Shown here piece after piece: positions 13,832 through 18,379 of a stretch of 18,379 bases of DNA. Position 1 is the stretch's first letter; every line of letters begins with the position of its first letter. The notes beneath the pieces were generated by a model that saw nothing but the letters and a program-made list of their open reading frames with translations, searched no databases and was not told where the DNA came from. Origin of the DNA: DASSFZ01 sp036514635 (GTDB lineage: Bacteria; Chloroflexota; Anaerolineae; Fen-1058); the NCBI GenBank assembly GCA_036514635.1, contig DATBWU010000191.1, forward strand, positions 1 to 18,379. The letters are read 5' to 3'. Made by a program: the position numbers and the translations under genes.

Positions 13832-13859
13832 AACGCTCGTACCCCCGGAGGCCACACCC

Positions 13860-15725
13860 ATGCCCTACACCTATGCCGGCCGATACATCCGCATCGATCT
13901 GACCACCGGCCAGCACTCGGTCGAGGCGATCTCGGACGAGGACGTGAAGACTTATCTTCTCGGCAGTGGCTACGCGGCCAGGTTGTTCTACGAGGAGATG
14001 GCCCCTGCGCTCGATCCGCTCGACCCGCGCGCGACGCTGTACGTCTTCAACGGCCTGCTGTCGGGCACGTTCGCGCCGACCGGCTGCCGCTCTTCGTGGT
14101 GCGGGCGCTCGCCGCTGACCGGCATCTGGAACGAGGCGAACCTGGGCGGCCACTTCGGGGCCGAGTTGCGCTTCGCGGGTTACGATGGAATCGTGATCAC
14201 GGGCAAAGCGCCACGCCCATCTTACCTGTATATTAACGGCGTCACGAACACGATCGCGCTGCGCGACGCGACGCACGTGTGGGGCCTGGACACCTTCGAG
14301 GCGCACGATCGGTTGATCGAAGAGACAGACGAGAAAGCGCGAGCGGCGCTGATCGGCGTGGCCGGCGAGCGATTGGTCAAGATCGCGGGGATCGCATCGG
14401 GCGGTCATTCGCACACGCGCATGGCCGCGCGCGGCGGCATGGGCGCGCTGATGGGATCGAAGAACCTCAAGGCCATCGTCGCACGCGGCAAAGACAGGCC
14501 GCAATACGCCGACGCGAAAGGCTTCCACGCGACGGTGAAGGGACACAACAAATACATCATGGATCACCCCCCTGCCGAATCGCTGCACTTGGTCGGCACA
14601 GCCGGTGGACATCCCACCACCGACAAGTTCGGCGACAACGCGATCTTGAATTGGCGCGGCGGCAACTGGCACGAAGGAACCGTCAAGACATCGGGCAAGG
14701 CTATCGCCGAGACGATCTTCGCCAAGCACACTTATTGCCACGCCTGCCCCATCGGCTGCGGCAAAGCCGTCGAAGTGAAAGAGGGCCGGTACACGGGCGT
14801 GCGAGGCGAAGGCCCGGAGTACGAGACGCTGTGCGGCTTCGGATCGAACTTGCAGTGCGACGATCTCAACGCCATCGTAGCCATGAACGATCTGTGCAAT
14901 CGCTACGGCCTGGACACGATCTCGACGAGTGGCGCGCTCGCCTTCGCGTTTGAGGCCTACGAGAAAGGCGCGATCGCGAAAGAAGACACCGGCGGCATCG
15001 AGCTACGCTGGGGAGATGCTGATGCGATCATCGCGATGATTCACAAAATCGGCCGGCGCGAGGACATCGGCGACATGCTGGCCGAAGGTGTGCGCGAAGC
15101 CGCGCGCCGCATCGGCCAGGGCACGCAGCAGTACGCAATCCACGTCAAAGGATTGGAGCTGCCCTATCACGATCCGCGTGGCTTCGTCAGCATGGGTGTG
15201 AACTACGCCACCGCCAGTCGTGGCGCGTGCCACCTGGAAGCGTTGACGTACTGGCGCGGCGTCGGCCTTGAGTGGCCGGGCTGGCAGGACGGCGACGCGC
15301 AGGCGTGGGTCGAGCGCAAGCGCTTCGATTCGAGCCTGGGGGCCGAGACCGCCGTCGCGTTCCAAAACTACATGACCACGTACAACCCGCTCGGCCTGTG
15401 CAAGTTCATCACCAAAGGATCGTTTACACCGGCCCAGACCGCCGAGCTGGTCAATCAGGCGCTCGGCTGGAACTGGACGGCCGGCGACGTGCTGGAAACC
15501 GGCGCGCGACTGTTCAACTTCAAGCGCCTGATCAACGTGCGGCTCGGCGTCAGCCGCAAAGACGACGCGCTCCCGATTCGATTGACCAGCGAACCCCGCC
15601 CGACCGGCTCGGCGGCGGGCGTGCTGCCCGACATGGACGTGATGCTGCCGGAATACTATCGCCTGCGCAAGTGGGACGAGAACGGCGTCCCCACTGCCGA
15701 GGCGCTGATGCCTGCGATGAGGTGA
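13860..15725 (+). CDS. Aldehyde ferredoxin oxidoreductase (tungsten/molybdopterin)
   Basis: The 621-aa protein matches the AOR family in length and order. It has an N-terminal cofactor-binding domain (YAGRYIRIDLTTG, GSGYAARLFYEEM, TGCRSSWCGRSPLTG, GGHFGAELRFAGYDGIVITG). The [4Fe-4S] ligands are C293, C296 and C300 (CHACPIGC) with C514 (NPLGLCKF), equivalent to the archaeal AOR cluster. The motifs MAARGGMGALMGSKNLKAI, GPEYETLCGFGSN and LELPYHDPRG are also characteristic. The enzyme oxidises aldehydes to acids, or the reverse, with ferredoxin, using a bis-pterin tungsten (or molybdenum) centre in the cytoplasm, usually in anaerobes or microaerophiles. No cofactor-synthesis or ferredoxin gene lies next to it, and subgroup and substrate cannot be told. 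Start: ATG 13860 with GGAGG behind a consensus promoter; the longer in-frame start at 13776 begins inside the MITE and upstream of that promoter, so it is rejected. Confidence 0.93.
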   Translation: MPYTYAGRYIRIDLTTGQHSVEAISDEDVKTYLLGSGYAARLFYEEMAPALDPLDPRATLYVFNGLLSGTFAPTGCRSSWCGRSPLTGIWNEANLGGHFGAELRFAGYDGIVITGKAPRPSYLYINGVTNTIALRDATHVWGLDTFEAHDRLIEETDEKARAALIGVAGERLVKIAGIASGGHSHTRMAARGGMGALMGSKNLKAIVARGKDRPQYADAKGFHATVKGHNKYIMDHPPAESLHLVGTAGGHPTTDKFGDNAILNWRGGNWHEGTVKTSGKAIAETIFAKHTYCHACPIGCGKAVEVKEGRYTGVRGEGPEYETLCGFGSNLQCDDLNAIVAMNDLCNRYGLDTISTSGALAFAFEAYEKGAIAKEDTGGIELRWGDADAIIAMIHKIGRREDIGDMLAEGVREAARRIGQGTQQYAIHVKGLELPYHDPRGFVSMGVNYATASRGACHLEALTYWRGVGLEWPGWQDGDAQAWVERKRFDSSLGAETAVAFQNYMTTYNPLGLCKFITKGSFTPAQTAELVNQALGWNWTAGDVLETGARLFNFKRLINVRLGVSRKDDALPIRLTSEPRPTGSAAGVLPDMDVMLPEYYRLRKWDENGVPTAEALMPAMR

Positions 15726-15726
15726 C

Positions 15727-15990
15727 ATGAAGATCGACAAGGAACTCTACCGCAAGGCCTACGAGTCGCTTCGCCAGTGGAGCGAGGCGGAGCGCATCGA
15801 GCGCATTCGCGACGCGCGCCGCCTGACGCCGCAGGAGCGGTGGCAGCATCTCGTCGATCTATTCGAGTTTGGCCGGAGGGCTGGCATTCGGCCGAACGAA
15901 CACCAGCGCGCGCGAAAACTGGCGGGCCTGAACCGCTACTATGAGCGTATTCGAAAATTAGAGGCGTGGAGACGCGCGCGTGGAAGATAG
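15727..15990 (+). CDS. Small charged protein paired with the nucleotidyltransferase (possible antitoxin)
   Basis: The 87-aa, strongly charged, helix-rich protein is rich in Arg and Glu, with a middle LTPQERWQHLVDLFEFGRRAGI. This resembles the TPEERL...L small proteins often found upstream of MNT-type nucleotidyltransferases (from memory). It starts one base after the AOR stop (TGA-C-ATG) and overlaps the following gene by 11 nt, so all three are probably on one transcript. In toxin-antitoxin pairs of this layout the first small protein is usually the antitoxin, but DNA-binding or neutralising activity cannot be seen here. No Shine-Dalgarno sequence separates it from AOR beyond GAGG in the AOR end; coupled translation is likely. 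Function unproven. Confidence 0.68.
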   Translation: MKIDKELYRKAYESLRQWSEAERIERIRDARRLTPQERWQHLVDLFEFGRRAGIRPNEHQRARKLAGLNRYYERIRKLEAWRRARGR

Positions 15991-16543
15991 CCTTAGGCCC
16001 GCAGTGCAAACGGCCATCGGTTTCCTCGAGCGGCATGGGTATCGCTATGCCATCATCGGCGGGATCGCCCAGTCGCAATGGGGTACACCGCGCTACACTC
16101 ACGATGTCGATCTCAAGGTGCTCGTCCCCAACATCAATTATGATGCTGTGCGCACGGCGCTGCGAGCCGCTTTCCCGAATCGCGCCCGCGAGCACGTTCC
16201 GGAGAACCCGCTCATTGTCGCCGTCGACATCGACGGCATCATCGTCGATTTCCTGTTGGCCCTTCCCGGTTACGAAGAACTGATCATCGAGCGGGCCGTG
16301 CAGCGCGATCTCGGCGGGTGGACAGCGTGGATTTGCTCGGCGGAAGACCTGATTATTCAGAAGGTCGTCGCCGGGCGTCCGAAAGACTGGCTGGATGTTG
16401 AGGATCTATTGCACATTCAGCGTGGGCAATTGGACGAAGCCTACCTCGAGGAGTGGCTCACCCAATTCGCCGAGGTGCTGGAAGCGCCAGAAATCCTCAC
16501 AGCGTACAAACGCTTGCTGGCGCAATCAAAAGACTTCCGGTGA
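15980..16543 (+). CDS. MNT-fold nucleotidyltransferase (AbiEii/DUF-type, toxin-like)
   Basis: The 187-aa protein has the minimal nucleotidyltransferase signature: IIGGIAQSQWG with G27-G28, then PRYTHDVDLKV with the metal-binding D42 and D44. A third acidic region follows (VDIDGIIVDFL; D83, D85 and D90 are candidates), and then AEDLIIQKVVAGRPKDWLDVEDLL, a family hallmark. Such proteins move a nucleotide onto a target, and related ones (AbiEii, MenT) are toxins that modify tRNA or proteins; substrate and toxicity here are inferred. The start is GTG at 15980, overlapping the upstream 87-aa gene by 11 nt, with GGAG (15968-15971) as a possible ribosome binding site; later ATGs would cut the first helix. 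The last codon and TGA stop lie in the left end of the second MITE copy (CCGGTGATT), so the C-terminus may have been set by that insertion. Confidence 0.82.
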   Translation: MEDSLRPAVQTAIGFLERHGYRYAIIGGIAQSQWGTPRYTHDVDLKVLVPNINYDAVRTALRAAFPNRAREHVPENPLIVAVDIDGIIVDFLLALPGYEELIIERAVQRDLGGWTAWICSAEDLIIQKVVAGRPKDWLDVEDLLHIQRGQLDEAYLEEWLTQFAEVLEAPEILTAYKRLLAQSKDFR

Positions 16544-16616
16544 TTATCCACAAATGATCAAGGCCCGCGTCCTCGCGGGCCGACCGCGCGGACGCGGTCG
16601 ACGAGCATTCAAAATG
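16537..16616. mobile_element. Second, right-truncated copy of the CTGGTGATT MITE
   Basis: The left end CCGGTGATTATCCACAA (16537-16553) matches 13718-13734 except for one base, and the end GAGCATTCAAAATG matches 13765-13778. The middle is longer than in the other copy and forms two adjacent hairpins, GGCCCGCG-TCCT-CGCGGGCC (16562-16581) and GACCGCG-CGGA-CGCGGTC (16582-16599). The right terminal AATCACCAG is missing. It begins inside the last codons of the nucleotidyltransferase gene. Confidence 0.65.
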
Positions 16617-16639
16617 AATTCCTCGGCTGAAAACAATGA

Positions 16640-16716
16640 AGTCGGCTGAAGCCGACTGTCCGGCAGCCGGGTTCACCCGGCTTTCACGTTCTCAGCCGGA
16701 CGATTGATCGTCCGGC
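16640..16716. repeat. Three perfect tetraloop hairpins in tandem
   Basis: AGTCGGC-TGAA-GCCGACT (16640-16657), AGCCGGG-TTCA-CCCGGCT (16665-16682) and GCCGGACGA-TTGA-TCGTCCGGC (16695-16716). Stems are 7, 7 and 9 bp, all perfect and GC-rich, and each loop is four bases. Spacers are 7 and 12 nt. With the two hairpins of the MITE copy just before them they make five in about 155 bp. They fill the gap before the hydantoinase start at 16732; no promoter or Shine-Dalgarno site is evident there. Confidence 0.85.
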
Positions 16717-16731
16717 GTTCACCGTCAAGAT

Positions 16732-18153
16732 ATGCTTACCCTGATCAAAAACGGCACGCTCATCACCGCCGCCGACACGATTCCGGCCGACGTCCTGATC
16801 GAAGACGAGAAGATCAGCCTGATCGGGCGCGACCTCAAGCTCCCCGGCGCGCAGGTGATCGATGCGACCGGCAAGTACGTGCTGCCCGGCGGCATCGACG
16901 TTCACACCCATCTCGAGCTGTACGTCAAGGATACCGTCTCCTCCGACGATTTCTACACCGGCCACAAGGCCGCCGCGTTCGGCGGGACGACGACGCACAT
17001 CGACTTCGCGAATCAGGCGAAGGGTGAGTCATTGCACCAGGCGGTCGACGCGTGGCACAAACGCGCGCGCGGCAAGGCCTGCATCGACTACGGTTTCCAC
17101 GTCACGATCACCGACCTGACCGACGACGTGCTGAACGAGATTCCCACGCTGGCCCGCGACGGCGTCACCACGCTCAAATTGCTCATGGCCTACAAAGGCG
17201 CGTTTCAGGTCGATGATACGACGCTGTTCAAGACATTGACGAAGGCCGCCGAGCACGGCATGTTGGTGATGGTGCACGCCGAGAACGGCGACGCGATTGA
17301 CGTGCTGATCAAGGAAGCCGTCGCCAAGAAGAACCTCGATCCGATCTACCATGCGCGCACGCGCCCCTTCTGGGCCGAGGCCGAAGCGACGCTGCGCGCG
17401 ATCGCGCTGGCGGCCATCGCCGGTGCGCCGCTGTACGTGGTCCACATGACGTGCGAAGCGTCGGTCGATCAGCTGCGCTACGCGCGCGCGCGCGGCCTGC
17501 CGGTGATGGGCGAGACCTGCCTGCAATACCTGTTCTTCACCGAGGACGATCTGGCGAGGCCGAACTTCGAGGGCGCGAAGTACGTGTGCTCTCCGCCGAT
17601 GCGCACTCGCCGCGACAACGACGCGCTGTGGCATGCGCTCGCCAACAGCGACCTGCAAGTCGTCTCTACCGACCACTGCCCGTTCTTCTTCGACGGGACG
17701 AAAACGATCGAGTATGAAGGCCGGCCGGTGAAGATACCCGGCAAGGAACTCGGTCGCGGCGACTTCACGAAGATTCCCAACGGCGTGCCGGGCCTCGGCG
17801 ATCGGATGATCGTGTTGTGGAGCGAAGGCGTGGGCAAAGGCCGCATCTCGGCGAATCGGTTCGTCGAGTTGACGGCGACGAACCCGGCCAAGATTTTCGG
17901 GCTGTATCCGCGCAAAGGGACAATCGCCGCTGGGTCGGATGCCGACCTCGTCATCTGGGATCCGGCGATGAAGAAGACGCTGGGTGTCGCCACGTCGCAC
18001 CACCGCACCGACTATAACCTGTACGAAGGCTGGCAGATGACCGGCTGGCCGGAGAAAGTCTTCGTGCGCGGCCATCTGCTCGTCGACGGCGATGCATGGC
18101 ACGGCGAACCCGGCGGCGGATCATACCTGAAGCGCAATCACAGCCAGATTTAA
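16732..18153 (+). CDS. D-hydantoinase/dihydropyrimidinase
   Basis: The 473-aa cyclic amidohydrolase hydrolyses dihydropyrimidines or 5-substituted hydantoins to N-carbamoyl amino acids in the cytoplasm. All dinuclear metal ligands of the family are visible: H58 and H60 (DVHTH), K149 (the lysine normally carbamylated, in TLKLLMAYKG), H182 (VHAENGD), H238 (VVHMTC) and D314 (STDHCPF). Y154 of AYKG is the expected substrate-contact tyrosine. Length and the C-terminal beta-sandwich motifs (GTIAAGSDADLVIWDP, TDYNLYEGW, VFVRG) fit a complete enzyme. It is the only pyrimidine- or hydantoin-related gene in the window, so whether it works in pyrimidine breakdown or on other cyclic amides is open. ATG 16732 has no Shine-Dalgarno sequence; the hairpin run ends 15 bp upstream. 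An alternative start further in would lose the first beta strand. Confidence 0.92.
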   Translation: MLTLIKNGTLITAADTIPADVLIEDEKISLIGRDLKLPGAQVIDATGKYVLPGGIDVHTHLELYVKDTVSSDDFYTGHKAAAFGGTTTHIDFANQAKGESLHQAVDAWHKRARGKACIDYGFHVTITDLTDDVLNEIPTLARDGVTTLKLLMAYKGAFQVDDTTLFKTLTKAAEHGMLVMVHAENGDAIDVLIKEAVAKKNLDPIYHARTRPFWAEAEATLRAIALAAIAGAPLYVVHMTCEASVDQLRYARARGLPVMGETCLQYLFFTEDDLARPNFEGAKYVCSPPMRTRRDNDALWHALANSDLQVVSTDHCPFFFDGTKTIEYEGRPVKIPGKELGRGDFTKIPNGVPGLGDRMIVLWSEGVGKGRISANRFVELTATNPAKIFGLYPRKGTIAAGSDADLVIWDPAMKKTLGVATSHHRTDYNLYEGWQMTGWPEKVFVRGHLLVDGDAWHGEPGGGSYLKRNHSQI

Positions 18154-18379
18154 CCGCAAGGGTCGAGATTCACCGCCGAGGCGCAGAGAACGCTGAGTTT
18201 TTCGGGTCTTCCGGGTTGGCCGGGAAAAGCCTCACCGCAACCGAGTGATCTCGGAAAGTCGTCGCTGAGGCGGTAACGCAGCGGATCGGCAAGAAGCGAG
18301 TCAGGGGCGTGAGGCGCGAAGAGTCGGCCGGATGGGAACAGCGAGCCGCTGGGCAGGACTGGAGTGGAAGGAATCAGTC
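18154..18379. other. Non-coding tail with no gene recognised
   Basis: These 226 bp after the hydantoinase stop show no convincing reading frame on either strand. A stretch near 18171-18199 (CACCGCCGAGGCGCAGAGAACGC) looks like a common intergenic repeat of the CACCGCAGAGGCGCAGAG type. The GC-rich, purine-heavy remainder could be the beginning of an element or gene continuing beyond the window. A CACCGCA-like word occurs at 18152-18160 and 18231-18241. Confidence 0.5.

Noticed and set aside
13776..13859. Longer in-frame start of the aldehyde oxidoreductase adding 28 residues
   Set aside because: It begins inside the MITE and upstream of the -35/-10 promoter; the added residues match nothing in the family, and ATG 13860 has GGAGG at good spacing.
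16539..16731. CRISPR array or tRNA-like structure in the hairpin run
   Set aside because: The palindromes have different stem sequences and irregular spacing, so there are no identical repeats with spacers; no cloverleaf with an anticodon loop or CCA end is present.

Overview
This is a GC-rich stretch of bacterial chromosome, most likely from an uncultured member of the Chloroflexota (Anaerolineae-like). The clues are a transmembrane Ser/Thr kinase with formylglycine-generating-enzyme (FGE)-type ectodomains, a glycoside-hydrolase-like protein carrying SH3 repeats and amidase domains, a VanZ protein beside a GT4 glycosyltransferase, a tungsten-type aldehyde oxidoreductase, and intergenic regions packed with palindromes. 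The taxonomic call is inference from gene types and style; there is no marker gene such as 16S rRNA. No phage, CRISPR, tRNA or rRNA was seen.

Layout. (i) 1-3343: a promoter and a 1060-aa receptor-like kinase with two FGE-fold domains. (ii) 3344-5648: a palindromic spacer, a 63-aa two-helix membrane protein, an 8-bp tandem repeat and a 639-aa membrane glycosyltransferase of the ArnT/GT39 type. (iii) 5648-6271: a small branched palindrome, then a 185-aa tail-anchored protein of unknown function. (iv) 6273-11776: a nested inverted repeat overlapping a good extended -10 promoter, followed by a 1229-aa multidomain cell-wall protein (GH-A-like barrel, five SH3 repeats, one degenerate and one intact amidase_2 domain), scpA (chromosome condensation; 1-nt overlap) and a short-chain dehydrogenase. 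(v) 11847-13445, minus strand: a GT4 glycosyltransferase followed by a VanZ family gene, converging on the dehydrogenase. (vi) 13446-13860: two MITE-like elements (one with terminal inverted repeats and a flanking direct repeat) and a promoter. (vii) 13860-16543: aldehyde ferredoxin oxidoreductase, then a tightly coupled pair encoding an 87-aa charged protein and an MNT-fold nucleotidyltransferase, which looks like a toxin-antitoxin type pair. (viii) 16537-16716: a second copy of the small MITE and a run of five tetraloop hairpins. (ix) 16732-18153: a complete D-hydantoinase/dihydropyrimidinase. (x) 18154-18379: no gene seen.

Themes. Much of the window concerns the cell surface: sensing (kinase ectodomain), glycan transfer (two glycosyltransferases), wall binding or hydrolysis (SH3/amidase protein) and VanZ. 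The second theme is short palindromic repeats. They supply several of the stop codons, sit inside promoters, and form a small insertion next to the AOR promoter. The strongest candidates for something undescribed are the CTGGTGATT-ended element with its 7-8 bp flanking duplication, the five-hairpin run with 4-nt loops, the NTase/87-aa pair, and the tail-anchored helical protein.
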